Source: Pochonia chlamydosporia 170
Lineage: Eukaryota > Ascomycota > Sordariomycetes > Hypocreales > Clavicipitaceae
DNA length: 64,000 nucleotides
Assembly: GCF_001653235.2 (NCBI RefSeq)
Contig: NC_035790.1
Coordinates: 434,001-498,000, forward strand
Reading direction: 5' to 3'
Under the pieces are notes generated by a model. That model ran no database searches and had not been told where the DNA came from. It saw only the letters and a list, made by a program, of their open reading frames with translations. A program made the translations under genes and the position numbers. Positions 1 through 10,373 of the stretch are shown in pieces (the first letter of the stretch is position 1; every line of letters begins with the position of its first letter).

Positions 1-3000
1 CTTGATCGTGTGAGTCCCGGCGGAGGACATCCACGATTACGTGCTCAATCTGAGGAACTAGAGTCTTGATGGTGTGCTCAATCTCCCCCAGCTCCAGACG
101 CTGACCTCGCAACTTAACTTGGGTATCTTTGCGACCGAGGTATTCTATGGTGCCGTCTGGGTTAAACTTCACCAAGTCACCTGTCTTGTAAAGCCTATGC
201 CCTGGCGTCTGTGGCTGCCACGCAACGTGATCGATGAAGGATTTGCCAGTCATTTCTGCGTTGTTGAGATAGCCACGAGAAAGAGCAGCGCCTTGGACAA
301 GGAGTTCTCCCACACAACCAATGGGCGCAAGTCGGTTGTGGTTGTCCAAATCGACAACCCAGCAGGTGTTATTAAATCCACGCCCAATAGTAGAGGGTGA
401 GTCTTCGGACGAGTGGTATGTATGCGCGGTAGAATAAATGCAAGTTTCAGTCGGGCCGTAGCCATTGATCAAGGTAACTCGCTCACACCATGTTTCCAAG
501 TTGTCTCGTGTTGGAGCCTCGCCACCTAGAACGATTACTTTAAGGGTAGGGACATCTTCTGGCTGTAAAGTACTAGTAAAAGATGGGGTTAGTAACGCCG
601 TATTAATACTTGCCTGGTTAATATACTCGGGAAGGTTTTCCAATCGAGCCGAGTCTGTAGGCACACACACAGTGCCGCCGAAGACCAACGTGGTGAAGAT
701 TTCAGCAATGGCCATGTCGAAGACAAAATTGGAAAACTGCAATACCCGGGATGACTCATTAATCCCGAATATTTTGCCATGTGCTTTGATGCTAGAGCAT
801 AGAGGGCCATGCTCGACCACGGTACCTTTCGGAGTGCCGGTTGAACCAGATGTAAACAGGACATATGCAGCCATGTCAGGCGTGGTAGTAAAATCTGAAT
901 GAGGATTGGCACCAAACATCGTCAACAGCTCCGTGATCAAGGTCTCCGAAAGGACGACTACGCGTGGTGTGAGACCGACGCACAAATCTGCGGTAGACGA
1001 GGACACGACAGTAACCTCAGCATTGAGCTGTGAAACAAGTGCCTGACGACGACCAACTGGATGGGCAGGATCCAATGGAACAAAGGCTGCGCGGGCCTTC
1101 ATGATACCCAACATTGCTACGATTGACCACTTGGATTTTCTGAAGCATATCGGTATGAAGTCTCCGGCACTCACACCACAGTTCCTCACCAAATAGTGAG
1201 CAAAGTGCATTGAGAGGTTGTCGATTTCACCATATGTCATGTTACCGTCCCATGCATAGATGGCGATCCGCTCGTGTGAGGACGCGGCTTGAACCGATAT
1301 TAGATCATTCAAGCAGTCGTCCGAAGATTCTGGAACAATATGGGCATTGTATGCAATGGCTTGTTGTACATCCCATGCGCTGGTGAGTGAAACGTCGTGG
1401 AGCATGTTGCCAGTTTGTGTGAGTAGCTGCTGCATGACATGTCCAAAATGGTGATACAAGGCAGTTATTTGAGAGTCCAAGATGACTCGGGAGTCATAAA
1501 CTATGTGGAAATTGACAAAGCCATCATGTATATGGATCTGAACCACAAGCGGGTAGTTGAAGTAGCCTTCAGTAACATCATCTAGCATGGGCCCGTCGCC
1601 CACATGGCAGAGCAATGTTGAATCAGCTGCTACAGCAGAATCTATAAGTATTCCAGGGTGAATCACCAGAAGACTAGAAAAGTTGCAGGCCTCGCGAGCG
1701 CTCGCATTTACTCGCGATATGTTTTGCAGCCCAAACTGTTCATGGGGCACCATATCAGATGCCTGCTTCTGAATAGCTTGCAAGAAGTTCTCGACAGTTC
1801 CCTTCCCGTCAAGCAGAATTCGAACGGGAACGGTTGCCACTGCTGGCCCAGCTATACTCTCAAGGCCAGAGACTGCAGCCTGACGGCCCGCGACTGTGGT
1901 TCCGAAGCAGACGTCATCAGTGTCACAGTACCTGGCGAGGATAATGGCCCAGGCTGCTCGCAGGATTGTAGCCTTGGTAAATGTAGATGACGCGTGCGTC
2001 TTGGGGAACGGAATCGGTTTTATGACGGAACGACTAAAACCTCCAGCAACGTCTTTCGAATTGTTGCGCCGCAGGGTTTGAGGTGGATAAATTGTACGTT
2101 TGGCGTCGCGGAGTTGGTTTTGCCAGTAGCTGTTGTTGGCTTCACTGTCCTGCGCCTCAAGATATTTGATGAATTGCGAATATGGCTGTATCGCACCAAT
2201 TTCGTCGCCTTGATAGAAACTGTGGAAGGCCTGCATTACAAGGCCCATGCTCCAGCCATCGACGATGGAATGGTGTATGGCAATTGCGAAATGAGTACAG
2301 TTTTCGGCGTCATTAGTGAGGCTATAGCTGCTAAGCCGAGATCCGTATTCCACGACCTCATCAGATGCACTCTCGGCAGTTTTCCATACGCAGTCATTCT
2401 TGAGAACAACCTGAAAGGATTTTCCTTCCACAAGCGCTATCCGGGTTCGGAGGTTGCCACATAAAGAGATTGTCTCTTCCCAAGCTGCCTTGAAACGGTC
2501 CAGGTCGACTTGTTCATGAAGCTTGTATTTCAGTCTTGATATATATGAGCCCGGTTGTTTGACAGAGAGCGCCATGAGCCCTTCTTGCAGAGGAGTGCAA
2601 GGATACATATCTTCAATCAAGTCTAGGCTTGCTAGACCGCACTGTTCCTGAGCTTGGTTCATTATTTCATGCACTTGGCCCGCGGGCAGAAGGCAGAATG
2701 CTGTTGTCGATGATTCTACGTCCTCAATATTCTCAGCTCCCGCCGCTACGTGCCATAGACGACCGTCTTCAAAAATTGATGCGACTGTAAGGGAAATGCC
2801 GTGCTGACGCGCTGCCGCAACAAGTCGAATGGCACCAATAGAATCCCCACCAAGCCTGAGAAAGCTGTCATCGAGACCTATAGACTCTTCTGGGATGCCA
2901 AGCACCAAAGCCCATAGCTTCTGTATCTTGTATTCCATTGCTGTTTCGGGAGCCCGCTTATCACGCGAGCCGACTAGAGAGTACTGGGCAATCTGGTCCA

Positions 3001-6000
3001 GGTTGAGCGCCGCTGTCAAGCTCCGCAACTTATTACGGTCTAATTTAGTCGAAGTGATAAAGGGCATGTATCGACAGGGTATAAATAGTGCGGGAACCAT
3101 ATATTGAGGCAGCTCTGTTCCAAGCTGCTTCACAATACTTGCGAGCTGAGTTTCCAACTCCTCAGTCATAGGTAGGAATATGTCCTCCGCCTCATCTGCG
3201 CTTCTGGTCTCGGTGGCAGTATCCGGGCTTCGACCAAAACACAGGTAAGCCACGAGACTGGTGGCGACATCTGTTTTGTATACATCAACAGAAATTTGAG
3301 GTACGTCCTGCAATAAGGCTCGAAGCTTGTATTCCACCTCACCAAGTTCCACTCGGTTGCCCCGAATCTTGACTTGAGTATCCTTGCGGCCAGCGAATTC
3401 TATAGTTCCATCAGAGTTATAAAACCCAAGGTCCCCTGACTTGTAGAACCGGCTGCCACTTCCGTTGGGCATCCTTGGCATCCACTCCGATAACCCCGTC
3501 ACCATCGATTGCTCGGTCTTCGTGACATCTGACAGGTACCCGCGCATAACCGTAGGGCCTTGAATCACAATTTCGCCGATACAGCCGATGGGGGCGAGGA
3601 TCTGAGGGTTACTGGAGTCAACTATCCAGCAGTAGCTACCAGATGGATGTCCGATATTTAAGGGTGATTCGAACGGTGACTTCCATTCATGGAGAGAGCT
3701 AATGACACAAGCTTCGGCAGGTCCCCAGACATTGATTAAACGAACTTTTCCAAACCAAGAATCGAGAATATCTTGGCCAACTGCCTCGCCGCCTAGCACG
3801 AGCACCTCCAGGCTTGGAACCTGTTCTGGATGTAAGGTCCGCGTAAAGGCAGGGGTGAGTGCCGTCCAAGTGATGCCTTTCTCGTTGATATACTCTGACA
3901 ATCGATTCATCCGCACGTCGTCGGAGGGTACAAAAAGGCACGCACCCGACAGGAAGGTCGTCACAGTTTCGAAAACACACCCATCAAACACATGAGCTGA
4001 GAATTGTAGCATTCTCATCTCTGGTGTCATTCGCATCTTCTTCACAATAGCACTCTGGCTAATGCAAACTGACCCATGCTGTATCATGACGCCTTTTGGC
4101 GTTCCAGTACTGCCAGATGTAAATAATACGTATGCTAAGTTTTGGGGCAACACATTCGTGACCGGGGCTGAGATCATGAGTTCTTTGTACTTGGTGTTCA
4201 ACTGTTCATCTAAATCTGTCGTGATCTCAATGACCTTCATACCCAGACTCTGACACATGGTGGCGTTAGCGGACGAGCATAGCGCGAGTCTTGCCCCAGT
4301 CTGCTTCACCACAGCCTCTTGACGCATAACTGGATGTGAGGGGTCCAAAGGGACCCAGGCGGCTCCGGCTTTATTAATAGCGAGAATTGAGACGAGGAAC
4401 CAAGCCGACTTCTCGAAGCAAACATGTACTAGTTCCTCTGTGGCGATGCCAATCTCCTTGCTGACAAGATGATGGGCGAGTCTATTCGCAGCTTCATCAA
4501 GCTCCGCATACGTAAACTCTTTATCCCAGGCAGAAACCGCCATGGATTCCGGTCGTCTCTTAGCCTGCTCCTCGAAGAGCTCGTGGAAACATGATTCTGA
4601 GGGCTCCGGCGGATCACCTTTCCACTTGGTGGCCTGCTGGAGGTCCCAAGAGCTAGTCAAAGAAACGTCGAGCAGAGTCGTCTCTTGTTGGGCCATTTGT
4701 AGCTGCTCCACAACATGGCTAAATTGGTTCAACAACCCTGTTATCCGAGTTTCTGTGAAAATCCGTGTATCATATACGACATGGACTTCTGCGTGGTTGT
4801 CACGCATATGGACTTGAACACTCAGCGGATAGCCTGGATTGTTACTCAACACAGGGTCTGCATTTGTTTGTCCGCTGCAAGCTGCATAATCTGACATTGG
4901 AAGCTGATCTAGGCCTAGCAGTTGAGTCTCGCCAGTGTGTCGTATAGTTATTAAGCTGGAAAACTTGCAGACACCTGCCGCATCAGAGTCTAGTTTTGCG
5001 ATGTCTTGGAGCGCGTGTTGGCAATGACGGTTCAAGTCTACACGCTGAGTTTCAGTGTCGTACAGATATTGCTTTACTGTCGCTGATTTGTTGGTTTGAA
5101 CCCGGAATGGAACGACATTGGCAACAAGACCCAACGTTCGGTCCAAGTTTGAACCAGAGGAAGGTGACGGACGCCCAGCCAATGTCGCTCCGAAGGAGAC
5201 ATCATCCAAATCACTGTAGCGTGTCATCAACAGACCCCAGGCGGCGTAAAAAACACTTTCTCTGCTGACATCTGCCATATTTTTGAGCTCTCCAAGTCCC
5301 AAAGTCGTTCTAGCCTGAGCCATGTCCTGAGTTGTGCTTTGAGTCAACGTGGTGGTGCCGGGGTCAAACCACGGAAAAGTTACAGGCTTCGCATTGCGCA
5401 GCTGGGACGCCCAAAACTCGTCCAATTTTGTGATGCTCTGACTGCGTCTTTCCTCTTCAACAAAGGTCGAATAAGGCTGCATTTGGAGCACTTGTCTCCC
5501 AGCGTACAGTCTGCCCAACGTGTCCAGAACCAGTTGCAAAGTCCACTCGTCGTGGATGGCACGATGCATAATCAGTATGAAATAATGCTGGCCATGTTCC
5601 CCTTTGGCCAGGGCATAGCGACAGAGTCGAGATCCGTACGTCATTTCTTTCTCTTGCGCTGCTTCCACCGCTGCGGCTAGATCAGTACAGTCATCTACCT
5701 CCCAGGCGGCATCTGCCTTGAGAATGACTTGGATTGCCATGTCCTGACAATGAACTATGCTCGTGCGCAGGTTGCCGCATAGTGATACAGTTTTCTCCCA
5801 AGCAAGTCGAAAAGAGGCAATATCGGCATCTGCAGTAAGATTGTAGATATAGGTGGCTTTGGAACAACCTGGTTGCACCATGGTCAGGTCCATGACGTTC
5901 TGTTGAAGCTGGGTGCAGGGAAAGGCGTCTTCAACAGCAATGTCGGATGCGAATTCCCCTTCCCATTGTATCTGTGACTTGACTTCGTCTATGACTTCAA

Positions 6001-6670
6001 TAGGTAACAAGCTGCACGGGCGAGTTTTGGCGTAAGATGCAAAAGTGGTGCATGCAAGGATGGCTGAGTTGGCCAGCTGTGTCAGGTCTCGGCATTGTAG
6101 AACATCAGTTGCTGACAGAATGACTCTTTCCTTCAAAGCCCGTTGCACAACTTCTTTTGCAGCTTTGGCATCCCCTCCAAGCTGAACAAAAGACTCTGAA
6201 GATGTGATTTGGTGATCGAGCAAATTCAAGGTAACGGCAACAATCTTCTTCAGTGTTTGGGGTAATGACGCAGCACCTTTGCTAAGTCCTGACGCCAATA
6301 TTCGATCGCGTAACGCATCCTCATCGGTACTTCCATCAGTGCAAGCCGGAATATCTTCAACAGCCACCCAAATCTTGGGTATCTCTAAACTTGTCTCCAA
6401 ACTGTTGATGTTGTGCTTCAAGTCTGTGCAAATGGTCCTGACGAGTTCCATATCAACGTCCTCATCATCATAACGCGGCTTCTTGAACACAAGAGCAACA
6501 GCCAGATCCGACTCGTAGGAATAGCCATTCTTCCGGTCGCCATTCGTTGTCGTTAGTTTCGGTTGTTTGAGTTCGAATACGCAGCTATCCTTAATTTCCG
6601 TATATTTGCCCAGAAGTTTCTCAATCTGCGAACGAGAAATCTGGCTTTCTGATTTCATTAAAGATCCCAT
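1..6670 (-). CDS. Non-ribosomal peptide synthetase NRPS1 (5' part, runs off the left edge)
   Basis: The reading frame is open without introns from the ATG at 6670 to base 1, about 2,223 residues. Order seen: an N-terminal remnant of an A-domain C-terminal subdomain (residues 1-125), a T domain with LGGDAKAA (near 165), a C domain with HRAIHDE (near 371), A domain 1 (core FTSGSTGTPKG near 850), T with LGGDSIGAIRL (near 1280), C with intact HHSIVDG (near 1465), then A domain 2, cut at its C-terminal subdomain. Ten-residue A pockets read by my alignment to GrsA: A1 DGFAVGVVIK, A2 DMALVGGIYK. The role is ATP-dependent activation and condensation of amino acids on phosphopantetheine arms. The first T lacks its Ser and the first C lacks the second His, so the pair looks inactive. 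The N-terminus resembles that of the large NRPS at 33413. The total number of modules is unknown. Confidence 0.95.
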   Translation of the reverse strand, partial: MGSLMKSESQISRSQIEKLLGKYTEIKDSCVFELKQPKLTTTNGDRKNGYSYESDLAVALVFKKPRYDDEDVDMELVRTICTDLKHNINSLETSLEIPKIWVAVEDIPACTDGSTDEDALRDRILASGLSKGAASLPQTLKKIVAVTLNLLDHQITSSESFVQLGGDAKAAKEVVQRALKERVILSATDVLQCRDLTQLANSAILACTTFASYAKTRPCSLLPIEVIDEVKSQIQWEGEFASDIAVEDAFPCTQLQQNVMDLTMVQPGCSKATYIYNLTADADIASFRLAWEKTVSLCGNLRTSIVHCQDMAIQVILKADAAWEVDDCTDLAAAVEAAQEKEMTYGSRLCRYALAKGEHGQHYFILIMHRAIHDEWTLQLVLDTLGRLYAGRQVLQMQPYSTFVEEERRSQSITKLDEFWASQLRNAKPVTFPWFDPGTTTLTQSTTQDMAQARTTLGLGELKNMADVSRESVFYAAWGLLMTRYSDLDDVSFGATLAGRPSPSSGSNLDRTLGLVANVVPFRVQTNKSATVKQYLYDTETQRVDLNRHCQHALQDIAKLDSDAAGVCKFSSLITIRHTGETQLLGLDQLPMSDYAACSGQTNADPVLSNNPGYPLSVQVHMRDNHAEVHVVYDTRIFTETRITGLLNQFSHVVEQLQMAQQETTLLDVSLTSSWDLQQATKWKGDPPEPSESCFHELFEEQAKRRPESMAVSAWDKEFTYAELDEAANRLAHHLVSKEIGIATEELVHVCFEKSAWFLVSILAINKAGAAWVPLDPSHPVMRQEAVVKQTGARLALCSSANATMCQSLGMKVIEITTDLDEQLNTKYKELMISAPVTNVLPQNLAYVLFTSGSTGTPKGVMIQHGSVCISQSAIVKKMRMTPEMRMLQFSAHVFDGCVFETVTTFLSGACLFVPSDDVRMNRLSEYINEKGITWTALTPAFTRTLHPEQVPSLEVLVLGGEAVGQDILDSWFGKVRLINVWGPAEACVISSLHEWKSPFESPLNIGHPSGSYCWIVDSSNPQILAPIGCIGEIVIQGPTVMRGYLSDVTKTEQSMVTGLSEWMPRMPNGSGSRFYKSGDLGFYNSDGTIEFAGRKDTQVKIRGNRVELGEVEYKLRALLQDVPQISVDVYKTDVATSLVAYLCFGRSPDTATETRSADEAEDIFLPMTEELETQLASIVKQLGTELPQYMVPALFIPCRYMPFITSTKLDRNKLRSLTAALNLDQIAQYSLVGSRDKRAPETAMEYKIQKLWALVLGIPEESIGLDDSFLRLGGDSIGAIRLVAAARQHGISLTVASIFEDGRLWHVAAGAENIEDVESSTTAFCLLPAGQVHEIMNQAQEQCGLASLDLIEDMYPCTPLQEGLMALSVKQPGSYISRLKYKLHEQVDLDRFKAAWEETISLCGNLRTRIALVEGKSFQVVLKNDCVWKTAESASDEVVEYGSRLSSYSLTNDAENCTHFAIAIHHSIVDGWSMGLVMQAFHSFYQGDEIGAIQPYSQFIKYLEAQDSEANNSYWQNQLRDAKRTIYPPQTLRRNNSKDVAGGFSRSVIKPIPFPKTHASSTFTKATILRAAWAIILARYCDTDDVCFGTTVAGRQAAVSGLESIAGPAVATVPVRILLDGKGTVENFLQAIQKQASDMVPHEQFGLQNISRVNASAREACNFSSLLVIHPGILIDSAVAADSTLLCHVGDGPMLDDVTEGYFNYPLVVQIHIHDGFVNFHIVYDSRVILDSQITALYHHFGHVMQQLLTQTGNMLHDVSLTSAWDVQQAIAYNAHIVPESSDDCLNDLISVQAASSHERIAIYAWDGNMTYGEIDNLSMHFAHYLVRNCGVSAGDFIPICFRKSKWSIVAMLGIMKARAAFVPLDPAHPVGRRQALVSQLNAEVTVVSSSTADLCVGLTPRVVVLSETLITELLTMFGANPHSDFTTTPDMAAYVLFTSGSTGTPKGTVVEHGPLCSSIKAHGKIFGINESSRVLQFSNFVFDMAIAEIFTTLVFGGTVCVPTDSARLENLPEYINQASINTALLTPSFTSTLQPEDVPTLKVIVLGGEAPTRDNLETWCERVTLINGYGPTETCIYSTAHTYHSSEDSPSTIGRGFNNTCWVVDLDNHNRLAPIGCVGELLVQGAALSRGYLNNAEMTGKSFIDHVAWQPQTPGHRLYKTGDLVKFNPDGTIEYLGRKDTQVKLRGQRLELGEIEHTIKTLVPQIEHVIVDVLRRDSHDQ
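4640..6050 (-). other. Degenerate C domain of NRPS1 (HRAIHDE instead of HHxxxDG)
   Basis: The catalytic motif at about 5540-5561 reads MHRAIHDEWT. The second His, which is the catalytic one in condensation domains, is Arg, and the closing Gly is Glu. The flanking C-domain blocks (MTYGSRLCRYAL before it, VSFGATLAGR after it) are recognisable. It follows the T domain without a Ser, so the two losses are coupled. Probably vestigial or structural. Confidence 0.85.
6080..6300 (-). other. Degenerate T domain at the NRPS1 N-terminus (Ser to Ala)
   Basis: The motif reads FVQLGGDAKAAKEV where the other T domains in this window read LGGDS or IGGDS. The Ser that carries phosphopantetheine is replaced by Ala (codon GCC). 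The surrounding fold motif is kept, so this is a T domain by sequence but should not be able to carry a substrate. Confidence 0.85.
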
Positions 6671-8496
6671 GTTTACTATTCGATACGTGATCAGTGAGTA
6701 CTGCTATTGATACAGTCGTTTAACAATATTCACTTGGATTCGTGAACAGATGGTTGATCCAACAATTCTAAAGTCAATATTGAATCGCTCAAACCTCCAA
6801 CCAAGTCCCCAAACAAGGCTAGTGTACAAGGGCTGTCTCCGGTTCGAGCGACTACCGGTAAGATCGTCCACCAGTTCCCTATAACGTCAGCGTCATTGGC
6901 TTACCAGCACTGTTACTGGCTTGGAGATTACTGGATCTCGTCGAATAATCCTGCATCACTAGCCATCCACCAAGACGGCTGGGGCTGCATGAGCTCCAAC
7001 AGCTACCCCTGGTCGCCGTATCTCGGAATTGTCGATTTGAGTGGTGAGGTAATCTATGAGTACATCATTTGATCCGTTTTGCCATGTCAGGTGCATCAAT
7101 ACAGCCTAGCATCCGGTAATGTTCCAACTCACCTCGAATCTCATAACTTACTGTCACGGAATACTAACACATCTACTATATAATCACAACTTATGCGCTC
7201 TACCTCTGTTTGGCTAGCTGGGTGTCACCAATGACACTTTTTTTTTGTGCTGTTTAAATTTCTAGCTTGTCTTTCTCTCTTCGCGCAGCTGTTATCCAGT
7301 CGCAAAGACGAACGTGGTTTAGTTGACACGACGGCTACATCTCCGTTGAGTCTTCCTGTGTCCTTGTTGCTGACTGACCAACCCAATGATCTAGAAAGTC
7401 TGGTGAACATGGCATGCGTCGTTTCATATGCCAAATTGACTCCGTTCGCACTCGATACGCCAACGCATGGCGTCTTCGTCTGGTTTCTGGTTTGACGAGA
7501 GAGAGTAAGTGCCATTCTTCGTAGTAGCCAGGCGCGTTGTTGATGACAGACAGTAATGCACCATGGAAGCTTCCAGGATCCCCAGTAAGAAAATCGGGGG
7601 TCTGGTCTGGTTGTTTTTACGGCGTGACACGCCGTGGGGACCAGATCGAGCTGAAAGCTCAGAATAACAAACCTACCCTATAGTAGCACAAATTTTCGTA
7701 GTTTTTTTAAGTTCGTTTCGTAGGCATGGTGTCAACGTGTTAGATGACTTAAGGTGATGGAATATTGTATTAATAAGTAGTCAGAGCTTTGTTTAAATCT
7801 TTTTGTATTTATTTGATTGTCTATAGCTGGTGCAAATAGGCTGTGGGATGCTTGAAAAGTTGCGACCGGAGTTGGGCGTTGGGAACTTGGGAGTGTGTGT
7901 CAATGAGGTACATCAAAGCAATTAGGTGCAGTAGACTCTCCGATACGTACAAAAGTATGCAAGAAAAAACACACGTGGGCTTGTTTACATTGTCGAAATC
8001 CTGTGCACATGGTATATAGATTTCTACATGATAGCAAGTGACTTGCGAATGATACCAGACCAATACTCGGGCTCTATGATGTGACAGACATACCCATTGT
8101 CGCTTGTTGGGGTGACCAAGAAAAGAAACATCCAAGATGCAGGCGATCTACGATTCACTGTCGGGTTGCGCTACGGCGATTCAGGATAGAAGAAACATTG
8201 CAGAACACACACGGCGTGTTGGCATTGAGCCAATTGAGTCTGGGTTTGACGGTGTTGCAACATTTGAAGCCAGCCGTGACGCGTCGCGATCTGCGGCGGC
8301 AATCCGCAATACTGATTGCCGACATCTGCAAAAAGTTCAATGCTAACAAGTACAACGTACCACAATTTGCTCAAACGTTCAAGGTTCATGCATTTGCTTT
8401 TACTATTCAGCAACCTGCAGCGTATTTACGCCTGGTACGCAAAGGTGATGGATTGTAAATATTTCTTTATTTTCCTTTCAATAGCGTGACAGCTAC
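6671..8496. promoter_or_regulatory. Spacer between the NRPS1 start and the MFS 3' end
   Basis: I support no gene in these 1.8 kb. ORFs here are short, overlap on both strands and match nothing I know. It holds five copies of GTCTGGT or its complement (7398-7404, 7478-7484, 7600-7606, 7605-7611, 8054-8060) and a 17-bp palindrome at 7619-7635. It should contain the NRPS1 promoter and the MFS terminator. Confidence 0.6.
7600..7647. promoter_or_regulatory. Candidate regulator site: overlapping GTCTGGT pair plus 17-bp palindrome
   Basis: GTCTGGTCTGGT (7600-7611) is followed by the perfect palindrome ACGGCGTGACACGCCGT (7619-7635) and then GGGGACCAGATC, a near-complement of the first element. The palindrome contains CGG-N9-CCG, the inverted-triplet layout bound by many fungal Zn2Cys6 factors (known for that family). 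It lies about 0.95 kb upstream of the NRPS1 start. Function is inferred. Confidence 0.45.
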
Positions 8497-10373
8497 CTAA
8501 GCCGCCTCATCTTGGTCATCCACTACCTTGGTTTTATCATCCTTGCGGGAAAACGAGACGCCAAACACGATTGCAGCTCCACAAGCTAGCAAGCAAGCTG
8601 CGGCAATGAAAGGCAGGCCAATCCAAGGTTCTCCCCAAGACAAGCCGATTCTAAAGGTGGTGGCCATCAACGGCCCGGCGATCAAATTTCCAAAATTTTC
8701 AAGGACACTCAGAGCCGTGAACAGCATGCCGACGTGTTGATCCTCTGCCACCAGAGCTAACAGGCTCCGCATGGCTGGAGTGTAACCGGCGCCAAGTGAA
8801 TATATGGCCAAGCTGAATAGCAGCAGGACGGATTGGTTCGCGATACCTATGCCAAATGATCCCACGACGAGGGCGACGATACTGGCTCGGGCAATCCACA
8901 AATCCTTGAATAATGGACTGAGCTGCATTTTGCCCAAAAGGACTCGACTCGCAAACGGCAAGATGGAAACTACCAGTATGAGATTCATTCCGGCAGTGAT
9001 GGAGGATAAGAGGCCGGCCTAGATTTTTGACATTATATTGTAAGCGCAACGTACCACAGTAGAAGTGGGACAAATAGCATTGGAACAAAACCATACCTGC
9101 GACCAAGACCAGGAAAATCGCTTGGTGACATACTGCATCTGGATGATAGACACGTATCGGCCGAGTGTGGTGAACAAGAATGTAAGAAGAAGCAAGCCTA
9201 GCCTCTTGTTCTCCCAGAATAGGCATCGGATCGATCCGAACGCTTCTCGCACGGCGTTGGAGATCTTTGGCCGCAATGCGCCCCATGTAATGCTAGATTT
9301 GCCGGCCACAGTTCCAGGGAGGTCATCCTGAGGAGTGGTCTCACCATGCACAGCTGAACCTTTGCGCTGAGTCTCTGGGGAAGCAATGGCGACCAAGATG
9401 GCGGTTGGAACACACAAGAATCCAACCGAAGCTGCGAACCATTCACCACGAGCCATGGCGACGAAAGCCAACGGGGCAGCCACCAATTGCCCAGCAATGG
9501 CCATGGCGGTAAGATGGAAGAAGGTAGTAGAACTGCGAAGATCTAGTCAGCCATTTAATTCCCTTGTCTCAGGGTTGCAATTCGTTTGTATGTTGTTCTG
9601 CGGTTCTGGACGACCATCACTCATCAACGGTAACTGTTGTTGAGGGGTACAGAAAGCCGAAGAATAGGAAGAGGGAGGTGATCCGGGAAGGATGTAGTTG
9701 CATTCATACCGTTGCGCTTCTGTAGAAATGTCGCTGGCCATAGTGAACATCATGGCGGTGAAAACAAAAGGACCACCTCCGACGACGGACATGGAAGCAC
9801 CAAGCCATATCAACCGAATGTCAAACGTGTCTGGAAAACGGCCTGGATCATGGCATGTTAGTTTCACATGAAATTCACATTTCACCTGGCGCGGAGCGAT
9901 AACGGCACTGGCAACGTACAAACAACGAGGTCAACGAATTGAGACAGCGCAACACCGATTAGAGAGAGGATAAGAACAAGTTTGCGACCATACTTGTCGG
10001 CGACAATGCCGTAGGGGATCGTAGTGAGCAGTCCCGGGACCAGAGCAAAAGGCAGCTCCCATCCTTGAAGCATGGATAGCTCAGACTGCACATCTTCGTT
10101 CTTGCAACGCGGGTCAACGGACGATTCGAAGACATCGGGGTAGTATTTGCGACAAACAACACCCTCTATGATCTGACTTTCAGCGATTGATAGAAGAGAT
10201 GCGCCGACTTCGACTGCTGTGAACATCAACAAGAACGGCAACAGCTGCAAAAAGCGTCGCCATGGCCCGTTGCTGCCGTCGACAGATCGTAAAGGTGCGC
10301 CGTCATGTTCTCCCCGGGTTGGGCTTCCCTGAAGAAGAGGGCGACGTTCATCTTGATGTGCTGAAGAAGTCAT
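8497..10373 (-). CDS. Major facilitator superfamily transporter (DHA1-like efflux pump), 4 exons
   Basis: Predicted exons (complement): 9920-10373, 9710-9842, 9097-9532, 8497-9018. Phases match and give 514 residues, normal for an MFS pump. Introns have GTACGT or GTATG donors and CAG or TAG acceptors. After a hydrophilic head come hydrophobic segments (FLQLLPFLLMFTAVEVGASL, LVPGLLTTIPYGIV) and the MFS signature ADKYGRK between helices 2 and 3. Later segments include WLGASMSVVGGGPFVFTAMM and AGLLSSITAGMNLILVVSIL. The second half has the usual extra helices and a charged C-terminal tail (DDQDEAA). The N-terminal half resembles fungal tetracycline-resistance-type exporters. Likely exports the cluster product or an intermediate at the plasma membrane (inference from context). 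I chose the ATG at 10373 because the residues upstream of it are not conserved-looking. Confidence 0.88.

Noticed and set aside
8081..8458. 125-codon plus ORF downstream of the MFS gene
   Set aside because: No recognisable domain, and overlaps other ORFs of similar length on both strands.
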